64,000 bases of DNA from Bacteroidota bacterium. GTDB lineage: Bacteria > Bacteroidota > Bacteroidia > Bacteroidales > P3. The DNA lies in contig JAFNAQ010000004.1 in NCBI GenBank assembly GCA_017860275.1, positions 62,001 through 126,000 of the forward strand, in the 5' to 3' direction. The notes under the pieces were generated by a model, which worked only from the letters and a program-made list of their open reading frames with translations, ran no database searches and had not been told where the DNA came from. Shown here one piece after another: positions 9,070-18,831 of the stretch. Each line of letters opens with the position of its first letter. The stretch's first letter is position 1. The translations under genes and the position numbers were made by a program.

Positions 9070-11049
9070 TTAATTATGACAACTTGCAATAAGTGGAATA
9101 GTTATTTTTACTGTGGTTCCTTTTCCTAATTCTGATTTAATTTCAATATGACCATTGAGTAAATCAATAAATGATTTTACAATATGCATACCTAAACCAT
9201 TTCCACCAAAAGTTCTGTTTGCTCCAGAGTCAATCTGCCTAAAAGGTTCAAATATTATTTTTTGGTGCTCGTCAGAAATTCCAATACCAGTGTCAATAAC
9301 AGAAATTTCAAGAGAGTCATTTGCTATTGAAGAATAAACATCTATCTTCCCTTTATTGGTAAACTTAATGGAATTTGAAATCAAGTGAGATAAAATTGTT
9401 TTTATTTTTTGTTTGTCTGATTGTATTATTAGATCATTTGAAGTAATATCAATATTCGAAATTAAAGAAAGTCCTTTTCCTTCTGCTTTTTTAAGATATA
9501 TTGATTTAATCTCATCAATTAATCCGAAGAAGTCAAAGTCAACAATTTCAATATTAGTATCATTAGTGTAGATATTTGACATTTCAATTACATCATTAAT
9601 AATATCAACAAGATGTTCACTATTCTCTGAAATCAGATTTGAATATAATTCTAGATCTTTATTGTCTACTATCGCATCGCAGACAAGTTGAGAGAATCCA
9701 ATAATAGAGTTAAGAGGTGTTTTTATTTCATGAGACATATTCTGAAGGAAAGAAACAATGAGCTTATCACTTTCTTCTGCCTTTTCTTTAGCTTTTATTA
9801 ATTCAATTTCAGATTTCTTCTTTTCTGTAATATCTGTAATATTTCCAATAATGATTTGGTTGCCATCAATCTTAGCCAATGAACCAATGACAAGGATATC
9901 TCTTATTTCGCCTGATTTAGTTACTCCTCTTATTTCATAACCCTCAGATGAAATCCCACCCTCAAGTCGTTTTCTGAGATTTTCAATATATGCAGCCCTA
10001 TCATCAGGATGAATAAAAAGCAATGGAGATTTACCAATGAATTCTTCTTGTGAGTATCCTGAGAGATAGCAAAGGGTATTATTTACGTAAATTGTACCAT
10101 TAATATCGTATAATATTATTCCCATTTGGGAGCTTTCACTTAGAGTTTTAAATAGGGTCTCACTCTCTTTTAATTTAAGATTATTATCGTGAAGCTGTAT
10201 ATTTTTTTCAAGTATTTCCTTCCTATATTTTACTTCACTAGAAATATCTTTCCCAAATACTGATATACCAAATACTTCATTATCCTTATATATTGTATGA
10301 AAGGATAGATGTAAAGTATGATCGCCACCTAATGCCTTATAATCAGATTCTATATGCCCGTATTTAAGAGCTCTTTTATAGTAGTCTACCCATATATGAG
10401 AGTAAGAACCTACTAGTATTTCTGGAGTATCTCCAATCTTCAATATTATATTTCTTTCCTTAAGAAAGTAATTATATATTGCAGAATTAAAACTTTGTAC
10501 GCTATAATTAACAGGGTCGACAGTCCAAATAAAGTCTTTTGTGCTTTCAATAATACTTTTTAGTATCTCCCTTTTCTCCTTAATTTCATTATAAGCTAAG
10601 GTTAGATTGTTTTCAGTTTCTTTTGATTTAGTTATATCAATTATAAATGCCAAGTACCCTTTATTATTTGAAATTGGCTTTACTATACAATCATAAAGAT
10701 ATAAACCTGATTTAGAAGTATTATATAGATTTAGTTGTTTTATTTTTTCAAAGTCATAAAGAAGTTCGAATCTAATTTCTTTCTCATTTTTAATCATTTC
10801 TAACTTCTTAGGGTCAATATTTGGATCATCAAATAGATTAAAATCTTCCACTTGGTTTATATCTTCAACGCCAAACATTGATAAGCAGGCAGGATTACAA
10901 TCAACTAATTTTCCTGAATTATCATAGATTTCTAAAGCAATTTGAGAACTATCAAAAGTTTCTTTTAAGGATATATTTACATCCTTAAATCTATCAATTA
11001 CCATTTCAAGCTCTTTAATCTTATTTTCGAGTTGTTCTATTTTGTTCAT
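9070..11049 (-). CDS. Soluble PAS-PAS-PAS sensor histidine kinase (HK1)
   Basis: This 659-residue kinase has no membrane segment, so it should act in the cytoplasm. An N-terminal coiled coil (residues about 1-30) leads to three PAS-type domains at about 30-140, 165-280 and 300-415; the third carries GYSQEEFIGKSPLLFIHPDD. The phosphoacceptor box is SFLQNMSHEIKTPLNSIIGF, and the ATPase domain has DTGIGIS and GGNGLGMHIVK. There is no receiver domain. It is the last of four consecutive kinases on this strand and lies 45 bases after HK2. The H-box and ATPase domain are very similar to those of HK2 and HK4, which suggests tandem duplication. The signal and partner regulator are unknown. Confidence 0.93.
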   Translation of the reverse strand: MNKIEQLENKIKELEMVIDRFKDVNISLKETFDSSQIALEIYDNSGKLVDCNPACLSMFGVEDINQVEDFNLFDDPNIDPKKLEMIKNEKEIRFELLYDFEKIKQLNLYNTSKSGLYLYDCIVKPISNNKGYLAFIIDITKSKETENNLTLAYNEIKEKREILKSIIESTKDFIWTVDPVNYSVQSFNSAIYNYFLKERNIILKIGDTPEILVGSYSHIWVDYYKRALKYGHIESDYKALGGDHTLHLSFHTIYKDNEVFGISVFGKDISSEVKYRKEILEKNIQLHDNNLKLKESETLFKTLSESSQMGIILYDINGTIYVNNTLCYLSGYSQEEFIGKSPLLFIHPDDRAAYIENLRKRLEGGISSEGYEIRGVTKSGEIRDILVIGSLAKIDGNQIIIGNITDITEKKKSEIELIKAKEKAEESDKLIVSFLQNMSHEIKTPLNSIIGFSQLVCDAIVDNKDLELYSNLISENSEHLVDIINDVIEMSNIYTNDTNIEIVDFDFFGLIDEIKSIYLKKAEGKGLSLISNIDITSNDLIIQSDKQKIKTILSHLISNSIKFTNKGKIDVYSSIANDSLEISVIDTGIGISDEHQKIIFEPFRQIDSGANRTFGGNGLGMHIVKSFIDLLNGHIEIKSELGKGTTVKITIPLIASCHN

Positions 11050-11094
11050 GGTTGATTTTTTTTACAATTACTTCTTTGTTATTAACAAAGAAAA

Positions 11095-13026
11095 CTACAT
11101 ATTTGTTGGCAAGGATATCTTTATTGATGTCCCCTCATTTAATTTAGATTTAAATGAGATGTTTCCCCCTAATAAATCAATATATGCTTTCGATATAGGG
11201 AGTCCTAATCCGTTTCCTCCATATGTTCTTGTTGTCCCAGAATCTACCTGCCTAAAAGGCTCAAAGACAATTTTTTGTTTGTCTTGAGCAATACCAATTC
11301 CTGTATCTATTATACAAATATCTAACATCCTTTTGCCTAGAAGACAATCTATTTCAATTCCTCCTTTTGAAGTGAATTTCAATGAATTATTCAATAGATG
11401 AGTTAATATCTTTTCTATCTTTTCTTCATCAGAATTAATCAAAAATTCCTCCGTATTAGGATTAATATTTAGATTTATTTTAATACCCTTTTCTTCAGCT
11501 TTGTAGTTCAGTTCATCGTTTATTTTCTTAATAAGCCGAATAAAGTCAAAAGGCTTTATCTCAGGCAAAATCTGATTAGCATAAACTTGTGATATTTCTA
11601 TAATGTCATCAATAATAGAAATTAGTTTCTCTGTATTCTCATTAATTTGTTTTGAGTATTCTTCAATTTCTTTCTCATTATTATCCCCTTTAGTAATCAA
11701 ATCAGTAAATCCAATAATTGAGCTGAGTGGAGTTTTAATCTCATGAGACATATTTTGAAGAAAAGAAAGTTTTAGTCTATCACTTTCCTCTGCTCTTTGT
11801 TTTGCCAAAATTAGTTCATTATCTGCCAAAATTCTGTCGGTAATATCTTTATTTGTTCCAATCATTCTATAAGGCTGACCTGATTCATCTTTTATTACAA
11901 TTCCAGTTGCATGAATATACTTAATATCTCCTTTAGGTTGAATAATACGAAAAACATTATCGTAATCCTTTTCCAAACTAAATGCAGATTTAGAGGATTC
12001 TAATGCAGCTTCTTTATCATCAGGGTGAAGCCCATGCTCCCATGCCTCAAAATTATTTGAGAATATGTTTTTTTCTATACCATATAGTTCAAACATTTTA
12101 TCGTTCCAAATAAGAGTATTTTCTCGAACATTCCAATCCCATACACCTAATTGCCCAGATTTTGCTGCAAGGTTTAACCTTGTTTCGCTCTCTAGCGTAT
12201 TCCTATTTGCTTCTATTAGCTGAATTTCGGATATTTTTTCAAGGGTAATGTTTTGAACAACACCAATCATATCAGTAATTTGACCTTTTTGATTTCTTTT
12301 TACCCTATTGACGGTATGTTTTAGCCATATTTCTCCTAAAGTAGGATGATTGTAAGGATATTCTTCAGAAAGAATATCGAATCCATTGTAATTAAAATCA
12401 ACAACAAGATCCATTATTTTTTTTAAATAGTCAGGATGTATTCTCTCTTTCCAAAGGTTAAACCAATTACTTTCTTCGCCACTATTAATTCCCAGCAGAT
12501 ATCGAGCTCTTTTGTCAAAATAGTAATTACGATTTTCATCATTAGGAATTCCTTCTTGTTCATATATACCAAACCCAGTAGCTTTAAATGCAGAAAATAA
12601 TCTAGTCTCACTTTTGAGGAGTTTTTGTTCATTTTTCTTTTTTTCAGTGATATCCAAAATATTTCCTATCAAAAGAATCTTCCCCTTGTTCTCTACAATA
12701 CTTCCAAATACTACATTATTTTTTATTTGAGAGTCCTTGCATTTTGCCCTAATTTCATATTGAATAGTCTCAGATTGACCAGAAAGTCTCATCTTATTAT
12801 TTTCGGCTAATTTCCAATGATCCTCATCAATAATTATATTTTCAGGACTTAAACCAAGAAGCTCACCTTTTTTGTATCCAAGAATATCGTCAAAGGCTCG
12901 ATTGGTATATATAAATTGATTATTTTCAATTATATATACTCCAGTTAGAGAATTTTCACATAAAGCCCAAAATAATTGTGAGTTATTCTCCTGAAGTTCT
13001 TCGTATGTTGGATTTTTTTTTGTCAT
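11095..13026 (-). CDS. Soluble multi-PAS sensor histidine kinase (HK2)
   Basis: This 643-residue protein has no membrane segment. PAS domains lie at about 15-130 (TNRAFDDILGYKKGELLG), 140-270 (with NHPTLGEIWLKH and DMIGVVQNIT) and 280-400 (GVWDWNVRENTLIWNDKMFE). The H-box is SFLQNMSHEIKTPLSSIIGF, and the ATPase motifs DTGIGIA and GGNGLGLPISK are present. The middle PAS domain is clearly homologous to PAS2 of HK4 (YNHP-GEIW and DMIGV-Q in both), which supports duplication within the cluster. Its start codon is only 2 bases from the stop of HK3, so the two are very likely cotranscribed. There is no fused receiver or output domain. Confidence 0.93.
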   Translation of the reverse strand: MTKKNPTYEELQENNSQLFWALCENSLTGVYIIENNQFIYTNRAFDDILGYKKGELLGLSPENIIIDEDHWKLAENNKMRLSGQSETIQYEIRAKCKDSQIKNNVVFGSIVENKGKILLIGNILDITEKKKNEQKLLKSETRLFSAFKATGFGIYEQEGIPNDENRNYYFDKRARYLLGINSGEESNWFNLWKERIHPDYLKKIMDLVVDFNYNGFDILSEEYPYNHPTLGEIWLKHTVNRVKRNQKGQITDMIGVVQNITLEKISEIQLIEANRNTLESETRLNLAAKSGQLGVWDWNVRENTLIWNDKMFELYGIEKNIFSNNFEAWEHGLHPDDKEAALESSKSAFSLEKDYDNVFRIIQPKGDIKYIHATGIVIKDESGQPYRMIGTNKDITDRILADNELILAKQRAEESDRLKLSFLQNMSHEIKTPLSSIIGFTDLITKGDNNEKEIEEYSKQINENTEKLISIIDDIIEISQVYANQILPEIKPFDFIRLIKKINDELNYKAEEKGIKINLNINPNTEEFLINSDEEKIEKILTHLLNNSLKFTSKGGIEIDCLLGKRMLDICIIDTGIGIAQDKQKIVFEPFRQVDSGTTRTYGGNGLGLPISKAYIDLLGGNISFKSKLNEGTSIKISLPTNM

Positions 13027-13028
13027 TA

Positions 13029-14711
13029 CTATAAAATATCTTTATTACTTATTGGCATAGAAAACTTAAAACTACTTCCTTTTCCTAATTCACTTTCAAC
13101 CCATATTCTTCCTGATTGTCTTTCAACAAATTCTTTACAAATGGAAAGTCCTAAGCCTGTCCCTCTTTCTCCAACAGTACCTAGAGTTTTATCTGTTTGC
13201 ATAGGATTCCATAGCTTTTCTATGTTATCTTTACTTATGCCAATTCCATTATCTGAAATTGTAATTATCATTTCATTTCCTACAATTTCCTCATAAATAT
13301 TTATTTCCCCATTTGGCATTGTAAATTTTACTGCATTTGAAACTAAATTTCTCATGATTGTTTTAGTCATATTTGAATCTACAAATATTTTACTACTATT
13401 GTTTAAACAATGGAAATTAATGGTAATATTCTTATCATTTGCTATAATCTTAGACGATAGAATAACTTCGTTGCAAATTTCAAAGAATGAAATATTCGAT
13501 GGACTAAATATTAATTGACCACTCTGAGATTTTAACCACAAAAGAACTTCTTCTAACATGTCATATGTTTTGATTGAAGTATCATTTATTATCCCAATTT
13601 GTTGTTTGATAGTGTCAATATCAAAACTATCAATATTTTCAAGTAATAATGTTGAAAATCCAATTAGAGAATTAAATGGGTTCTTTAAATCGTGAGCAAG
13701 TATTCTAATAAATTTGTCTTTATCGGAATTTAATTTAGTCAATTCCTGCGAAGCTCTATCTATTTTTTCCTGTTCTTTTTTTAGCTCAGTTATATCGGTA
13801 TAGGTTACAACAACACCATAGTCGTCGATATTAATTGGAATCGCATTTACTGAGAGCCAAGTGATTTCATCATTTGACTTTACTATACCCATTTCAATAT
13901 TTTTAACTGCCTTACCTTCATTCATCGTTCTAATACTAGCATATTCGATATCTGGCATAGGGCTATAATCTGTACGTATAATTTTCCAAGAATTTCCAGA
14001 ATAATCTCTCTTTAAGTGTTCCTCTTTAGTGACATCTAATAATATTTCCGATTCCTCATTGCAATCAATAACATGACCTTGCTTATTGGTTATAGTTATA
14101 CCAATTTGCATAATATCGAAAACGGTTTTAAATTTGATTTTACTTTTTTCTATCTCAGCAAGAGAGCCTATATAATGCTTATAAAAGAGTCCAATTGTAT
14201 ACACAGCCAAAAGAGTTATGGTCGTATATAAAGCAATTGCATTTAGCCAAGGGAATAAACCATGATTATATGAGTTGAAATCTATATTTGGGTTTATAAT
14301 ATTAAATACAATCAATAGTCCTATTGTAGAGTAGCCTGATATTGCTAATACTACATAATATATTCCGATTCTTTTGCCATAGAGAAGGCTTATAATAATA
14401 ATTCCAATTATACTTTGAAAATTTCCTCCCGTAATACTAAATATTGAAGTGCCAATAAGTCCAAAGGCAATTGATACGGCTGCAATCGAATGGGTTTTAA
14501 GCCTATTTGGAATCTTATTCCTAAAGAAATAGAGTAAGGCAATAAGTAATGTCTCAATTATATATATATCATAGTAATTCTGCCAACCATAATTAATGAA
14601 TCTAAACGTTGAAACAAATACTATTGGTAATAGCAGTATTAATATAGTTAATATCGTTGCATTGATTACCTTATTTCTAAGTAGATCTATTTCGGTAAAA
14701 CTTTCTTTCAT
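13029..14711 (-). CDS. Membrane-bound PAS sensor histidine kinase (HK3)
   Basis: This 560-residue kinase is the only membrane-bound member of the cluster. About six hydrophobic segments span residues 15-195, followed by a PAS domain at about 205-335 (VFDIMQIGITITNKQGHVIDC through YTDITELKKE). The H-box reads FIRILAHDLKNPFNSLIGF, the HDLKNP variety, unlike the HEIKTP/HEVKTP boxes of its three neighbours. The ATPase domain has SDNGIGIS and GERGTGLGLSICK. The different H-box and membrane sensor suggest a separate origin from HK1, HK2 and HK4. It lies 30 bases after HK4 and 2 bases before HK2. The ligand is unknown and no receiver domain is present. Confidence 0.92.
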   Translation of the reverse strand: MKESFTEIDLLRNKVINATILTILILLLPIVFVSTFRFINYGWQNYYDIYIIETLLIALLYFFRNKIPNRLKTHSIAAVSIAFGLIGTSIFSITGGNFQSIIGIIIISLLYGKRIGIYYVVLAISGYSTIGLLIVFNIINPNIDFNSYNHGLFPWLNAIALYTTITLLAVYTIGLFYKHYIGSLAEIEKSKIKFKTVFDIMQIGITITNKQGHVIDCNEESEILLDVTKEEHLKRDYSGNSWKIIRTDYSPMPDIEYASIRTMNEGKAVKNIEMGIVKSNDEITWLSVNAIPINIDDYGVVVTYTDITELKKEQEKIDRASQELTKLNSDKDKFIRILAHDLKNPFNSLIGFSTLLLENIDSFDIDTIKQQIGIINDTSIKTYDMLEEVLLWLKSQSGQLIFSPSNISFFEICNEVILSSKIIANDKNITINFHCLNNSSKIFVDSNMTKTIMRNLVSNAVKFTMPNGEINIYEEIVGNEMIITISDNGIGISKDNIEKLWNPMQTDKTLGTVGERGTGLGLSICKEFVERQSGRIWVESELGKGSSFKFSMPISNKDIL

Positions 14712-14741
14712 GTAAACTTAACATTCTAAAACTATTTTTGT

Positions 14742-16595
14742 TTATTCTTGCTTTTTATGATCATAAAATGGGATTGAAATTCTTACCTTTGTTCCCTCAT
14801 TTATTTGAGATTCAAAATTTATATTTCCTCCCAATAAATCAGTGTAGGCTTTTGCAAGAGCAAGACCTAAACCATTCCCTCCATAAGTCCTTGTAGTGCC
14901 AGTATCTAATTGCCTAAAAGGTTCAAAAATGATTTTTTGTTTATCAAGAGGGATGCCAATTCCAGTATCTTCTATTTGAATTTCTAAATTATCTCCTTGA
15001 AGGTGGCAATCAACCTTGACAAAACCCTCTTTTGTAAACTTAATTGCATTTTCAATTATTTGCAATAATATTTTTTCAAACTTGTCTTGATCGGTGGTTA
15101 TCTGTGTTTTAGATAAAGGAATATCGAGATTTAGTATTAATTCAATACCCTTTAGTTTAGCTTTGTCTATTAATTTATTTGCGATATAATAAAGAGATTG
15201 TATAATATCAAATTCCTTATAATCTGGATATATTTGTTTTGCGTAAATTTGTGATATTTCTACAATATCATTTATTATCTTAATTAGTTTTTCGCTGTTC
15301 TGAGAAATTAATTTTGAAAACTGCTCTAATTTCTCATTTTCATTAACTGATTGAGCAATTACTTGAGAAAATCCAATTATTGAGTTAAGGGGAGTCTTAA
15401 CTTCATGAGACATATTTTGTAGGAATGATAATTTTAGACGATCACTTTCTTCGGCTCTTTCCTTAGCTGCAATTAGTTCTAACTCTGAACGTTTTTGATC
15501 TGTAACGTCCTGAGCCACTCCAATCATATCGGACACTAATCCCTCACTATCTCTCTTTAGAGAATAGGCCACATTTTTTATCCATATCTCTCCCATCTCA
15601 GGGTGATTATATCGATGAGTTGCACTAGCAAAATCTAATCCTCCTCTATTGAATTGGTATATTATTTCTAATACATTTTCAAGGTCGTCGGGATGTGTGT
15701 ATTTCATCCAGTAATCTTTCCAATTTTTTTCTTCACCCTCAGGAATGGCAAAAATTTGTCTAGCTTTTTCATCAAAAAATGTTTCTCTTCCTGAATTATT
15801 ATATTGACCTATTTGTTCATAAAGACCTAGACCTGCTGTGTGAACTGCGGAAAATAAGCGAGCCTCACTCTTTTCGAGGCTTCTTTGGCGCTTTTTGCTT
15901 AATTCAATTTCATTACAAAGAGAATTATTAGCCTCGATTAGTTCTCTTGTTCGTTCAAAAACTCGTTTCTCTAATTCAATTTTATTTTTCTTAAAGTCAG
16001 ATTCAATGTTTTTACGTTCCGATATTTCTGCCTCTAATCTTTTATTCGTTTCTGTTAATTCTCTAGTTCTCTCTGCAACCCTTTGTTCTAAATTCTTTCT
16101 ATATTCTTCTAATTCAAGTTCAATTTTCTTTTTTTCAGTAATATCAATTATGTTACCTATAAAGATATTTGAAGAATCTGAGGAATCAAGTCCTCCAAAT
16201 TCTTGAAGATATACTATTTCACCATTTTTTTTTATTCCCCTAAATTCATAACACATTGATGTCTTATTACCTTCAAAAAATTCTTGGATATTACCAATAA
16301 CAGCTTCTTGGTCTTCTGGATGCACAAACTCCAAAAGACTTCTACCAATAACCTCATCTTTAGTAAATCCAAAAATATTTGTTAGAACAGGGTTAACATA
16401 TTTAAGTAATCCATTTTCTACTATGTAAATTCCAGTAAGAGAGTTATCATTTAATGCACGAAAAATTGAAGAATAGTCTTCTTTGCTAAGACTTTCTGCA
16501 ATTAATAACTGATAAATAGATGTTTCTTCGGGAATATTTGTGTCTGTATTAGGCTCTTTTAAGCCCTCATTTAGTTGATTATAGGTTTTCATCAA
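14742..16595 (-). CDS. Soluble PAS sensor histidine kinase with long coiled coil (HK4)
   Basis: This 617-residue kinase is the first gene of the minus-strand kinase run. PAS1 lies at about residues 45-155 (LTNIFGFTKDEVIGRSLLEFVHPED). A long charged coiled coil follows at about 155-245, containing two near-repeats of the form EQRVAERTRELTETN and EKRVFERTRELIEAN. PAS2 is at about 250-370, then the H-box SFLQNMSHEVKTPLNSIIGF and an ATPase domain with DTGIGIP and GGNGLGLALAK. No membrane segment is seen. A TAnnTTTG promoter element lies 63 bases upstream of the start. The two RVxERTREL repeats suggest a signalling helix linking the PAS domains. There is no receiver domain. Confidence 0.93.
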   Translation of the reverse strand: MMKTYNQLNEGLKEPNTDTNIPEETSIYQLLIAESLSKEDYSSIFRALNDNSLTGIYIVENGLLKYVNPVLTNIFGFTKDEVIGRSLLEFVHPEDQEAVIGNIQEFFEGNKTSMCYEFRGIKKNGEIVYLQEFGGLDSSDSSNIFIGNIIDITEKKKIELELEEYRKNLEQRVAERTRELTETNKRLEAEISERKNIESDFKKNKIELEKRVFERTRELIEANNSLCNEIELSKKRQRSLEKSEARLFSAVHTAGLGLYEQIGQYNNSGRETFFDEKARQIFAIPEGEEKNWKDYWMKYTHPDDLENVLEIIYQFNRGGLDFASATHRYNHPEMGEIWIKNVAYSLKRDSEGLVSDMIGVAQDVTDQKRSELELIAAKERAEESDRLKLSFLQNMSHEVKTPLNSIIGFSQVIAQSVNENEKLEQFSKLISQNSEKLIKIINDIVEISQIYAKQIYPDYKEFDIIQSLYYIANKLIDKAKLKGIELILNLDIPLSKTQITTDQDKFEKILLQIIENAIKFTKEGFVKVDCHLQGDNLEIQIEDTGIGIPLDKQKIIFEPFRQLDTGTTRTYGGNGLGLALAKAYTDLLGGNINFESQINEGTKVRISIPFYDHKKQE

Positions 16596-16657
16596 TTATA
16601 TTTTGGGATTTATTTTGATGTTTTTAAGTAAATAAATATATAGTATTATTTATTTTT

Positions 16658-16665
16658 CAAAGGTA
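16658..16665 (-). promoter_or_regulatory. Probable -7 promoter element for the histidine-kinase run
   Basis: On the minus strand this reads TACCTTTG, matching the Bacteroidetes -7 consensus TAnnTTTG. It lies about 63 bases upstream of the HK4 start. I did not find a convincing TTG -33 element at the expected distance. Confidence 0.5.
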
Positions 16666-16710
16666 GTAATAAATTTTGAAAAATGATTAGGATATTGTAA
16701 AAAAAGAAAT

Positions 16711-16742
16711 AAAAAAAGCTATCAAGAAAATGATAGCTTTAG
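16711..16742 (-). terminator. Intrinsic terminator after tRNA-Cys
   Basis: On the minus strand a 10-bp perfect stem (AAAGCTATCA, loop TTTTCT, complement) is followed by a T tract. It lies directly downstream of the tRNA-Cys gene and upstream of the kinase promoter. Confidence 0.8.
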
Positions 16743-16752
16743 TTTTTGTCGA

Positions 16753-16822
16753 GGTCTCTTCCAGATTCGAACTGGAGTAGACGGTTTTGCAGACCGGTGC
16801 CTAGCCGCTCGGCCAAGAGACC
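16753..16822 (-). tRNA. tRNA-Cys (GCA)
   Basis: On the minus strand a cloverleaf can be drawn. The acceptor stem is GGTCTCT paired with AGAGACC. The T arm is TCCAG, loop TTCGAAT, CTGGA. The anticodon loop is CTGCAAA, giving anticodon GCA for cysteine. The outermost anticodon-stem pair looks mismatched. CCA is not encoded. A terminator hairpin follows immediately. Confidence 0.93.
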
Positions 16823-16903
16823 TTGAATTGGACTGCAAAAGTAATACCTTTTTTCATAATCACCAAAATATAGAGCCAAAAAATACCTTGAAATGATTTT
16901 TTG

Positions 16904-16911
16904 TATCTTTG
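16904..16911 (+). promoter_or_regulatory. -7 promoter element upstream of lpxD
   Basis: TATCTTTG matches TAnnTTTG and lies 24 bases before the lpxD start codon. A TTG is present 13 bases upstream, which is closer than the usual 19-21, so the -33 element is uncertain. Confidence 0.6.
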
Positions 16912-16935
16912 CAAAAATAATAAACAAATATCTTT

Positions 16936-17979
16936 ATGGAATTTACTGCTGGACAAATTGCTCAACTTCTTGGTGGAATTGTTGAAGGAGATGAGAATGC
17001 AATTGTAAATACTCTTTGCAAAATCGAAGAAGGGGAGGAAAAAGGAATGAGTTTTCTTTCTAATCCAAAATATGAAAATTATATTTATGATACTAGGGCA
17101 TCTGTTGTTATTGTAAACAAAAGCTTTGTTGCAGAAAAGAAGGTGCCTACTACTATGATTAGAGTCGATGATGCCTATGCTTGTTTTGCTAAGGTTTTAG
17201 ATATTTATAATCAATATAGGCTTAATAAATCTGGTATTTCTTCTCTTGCCTTCATTTCCGAAACTGCTAAGGTGGGAGAAAATTCTTATATTGGAGAATA
17301 TGCAGTTATCGCAGATAATGCTCAATTGGGAGAAAATGTAAAAGTCTACCCTCAAGTTTATGTTGGAGACAATGTTATTATTGGTAATAACGTAACTCTT
17401 TTCCCTGGTGTAAAACTATATCACGATACTGTTATTGGTGATAATTGTGTTCTTCATGCAGGAGTAGTTATTGGCTCTGATGGATTTGGTTTTGCACCAC
17501 TAGAGGATGGTTCATTTCAGAAAATTCCACAGATTGGGAATGTAATTATTGAAGACAATGTGGAGTTGGGTGCAAATGTAACTATCGATAGGGCAACAAT
17601 GGGTTCAACAAGAATTCGAAAAGGAGCCAAGATTGATAATCTTTGTCAAATTGCACATAATGTTGTTATTGGAGAAAATACAGTTATGGCTGCTCAGAGT
17701 GGAGTTGCAGGAAGTACAAAGATAGGAAGTTATTGTTTTATTGGTGGTCAGGTAGGTTTTGCAGGTCATATTACAATAGGAGATAAGGTTAAAATTGGAG
17801 CACAATCAGGAATTATGTCCGACGTAAAAGATGGACAAGTAATCTTAGGTTCTCCTGCAATAAATGCAAAAGACTTTATGAAGAGCTTTGCAGTACATAA
17901 AAAACTTCCAGAACTCTATTCAAAAATCAACGAACTTGAAAAAAGAATAAAGGAATTAGATAATCTCCTAACAAAATAA
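16936..17979 (+). CDS. lpxD: UDP-3-O-acylglucosamine N-acyltransferase
   Basis: LpxD adds the N-linked acyl chain to UDP-3-O-acyl-glucosamine, the third step of lipid A synthesis, using acyl-ACP in the cytoplasm. The 347-residue length is normal. The N-terminal nucleotide-binding part (residues about 1-100) leads into a left-handed helix of hexapeptide repeats ([18 protein letters not shown] onward). Conserved blocks [14 protein letters not shown] and [13 protein letters not shown] include the expected catalytic His region, and a helical C-terminal tail ([16 protein letters not shown]) closes it. It stands alone here, convergent with folE; between them lies an array of short palindromes. Confidence 0.97.
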   Translation: MEFTAGQIAQLLGGIVEGDENAIVNTLCKIEEGEEKGMSFLSNPKYENYIYDTRASVVIVNKSFVAEKKVPTTMIRVDDAYACFAKVLDIYNQYRLNKSGISSLAFISETAKVGENSYIGEYAVIADNAQLGENVKVYPQVYVGDNVIIGNNVTLFPGVKLYHDTVIGDNCVLHAGVVIGSDGFGFAPLEDGSFQKIPQIGNVIIEDNVELGANVTIDRATMGSTRIRKGAKIDNLCQIAHNVVIGENTVMAAQSGVAGSTKIGSYCFIGGQVGFAGHITIGDKVKIGAQSGIMSDVKDGQVILGSPAINAKDFMKSFAVHKKLPELYSKINELEKRIKELDNLLTK

Positions 17980-17992
17980 GGATTTATTTTCA

Positions 17993-18074
17993 TATGTTGG
18001 CAACATAGTATTCATATGTTGGCAAGATATGATTTATATGTTGGCAACATAGTTGTCGTATGTTGCCAACATAT
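17993..18074 (+). repeat. Array of four 16-bp near-palindromes, period 22 bp
   Basis: Units start at 17993, 18015, 18037 and 18059, each 16 bases plus a 6-base non-conserved spacer. The unit is ATATGTTGGCAACATA, almost its own reverse complement; unit 2 has GATA at its end, and unit 4 reads GTATGTTGCCAACATA. The array fills most of the gap between the convergent lpxD and folE genes. The constant period of two DNA turns suggests protein binding on one face of the helix, but that is inference. Confidence 0.9.
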
Positions 18075-18127
18075 AATTTTAAAATAAGGTTTTATTGTAT
18101 TGGAATAGGGATTTTAGCCCTGCTTTC

Positions 18128-18769
18128 TTAGGAAAGTTTTACACTTATTAGATGTAAAAACTCTTCTCTTGTTTCCTTTCTTAGGAAGGCTCCAGTAAAG
18201 TCGGAGGTTGTTGTAACTGAGTTTTGCTTTTGTACTCCTCGCATACTCATGCATAAGTGTTGAGCCTCAATAACTACTGCAACTCCCAATGGGTTGAGTG
18301 CTTCTTGAATACTATCTTTAATTTGCTTAGTCAATCTTTCCTGAACCTGAAGGCGTCTTGCGAAACATTCCACAACTCTTGGAATTTTACTTAGTCCAAC
18401 AATCTTTCCATTAGGTATATATGCAACGTGTGCCTTTCCAACCATAGGAACCATATGATGTTCGCATAAAGAATAAATCTCTATCTCCTTCACAATAACC
18501 ATTTGTTTATAGTCTTCTTCAAAGGTTGCTGACTTTAATATTTGTTCTGGGTCTAAATCATAGCCATGAGTAAAGAATTGTATAGCTTTTGCTACTCTCA
18601 TTGGAGTATCGAGTAATCCTTCACGATTAGGGTCTTCACCCAAAAGCCCTAGTATTTCTTTGTAATGATAAGCTAGCTTTGAAAGAGTTTCGGGATTATA
18701 CCTTTCAATTTTGGTGTATCCATCCGATGAGATTAATTGGTCTTCATCGTCAATATATTTATTATCCAT
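18128..18769 (-). CDS. folE: GTP cyclohydrolase I
   Basis: FolE converts GTP to 7,8-dihydroneopterin triphosphate, the entry step to tetrahydrofolate. At 213 residues it has normal length for the type I enzyme. Visible signatures are [23 protein letters not shown] (zinc ligand Cys and the two His residues) and [22 protein letters not shown] (second zinc Cys and substrate loop). The N-terminus (residues 1-20) is poorly conserved in this family. It is monocistronic here; folK, another folate gene, is 17 kb away in this window. Its promoter overlaps the terminator of the Omp28-like gene behind it. Confidence 0.97.
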   Translation of the reverse strand: MDNKYIDDEDQLISSDGYTKIERYNPETLSKLAYHYKEILGLLGEDPNREGLLDTPMRVAKAIQFFTHGYDLDPEQILKSATFEEDYKQMVIVKEIEIYSLCEHHMVPMVGKAHVAYIPNGKIVGLSKIPRVVECFARRLQVQERLTKQIKDSIQEALNPLGVAVVIEAQHLCMSMRGVQKQNSVTTTSDFTGAFLRKETREEFLHLISVKLS

Positions 18770-18801
18770 TGTTTGATAATTGCATTTAAAACTTTAGGCT
18801 G

Positions 18802-18831
18802 CAAAGATATAAAAAAAAGACTCAGCAACAA
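18802..18831 (-). promoter_or_regulatory. folE promoter (TTG, 19-base spacer, TATCTTTG)
   Basis: On the minus strand TTG (plus 18829-18831) is followed by 19 bases and TATCTTTG (plus 18802-18809), a good match to the Bacteroidetes -33/-7 arrangement. It overlaps the terminator hairpin of the upstream Omp28-like gene. Confidence 0.65.

Noticed and set aside
17993-18074. Short regular repeats resembling a mini CRISPR array
   Set aside because: Repeat units are 16 bp and palindromic, spacers are only 6 bp, and no cas gene is present.
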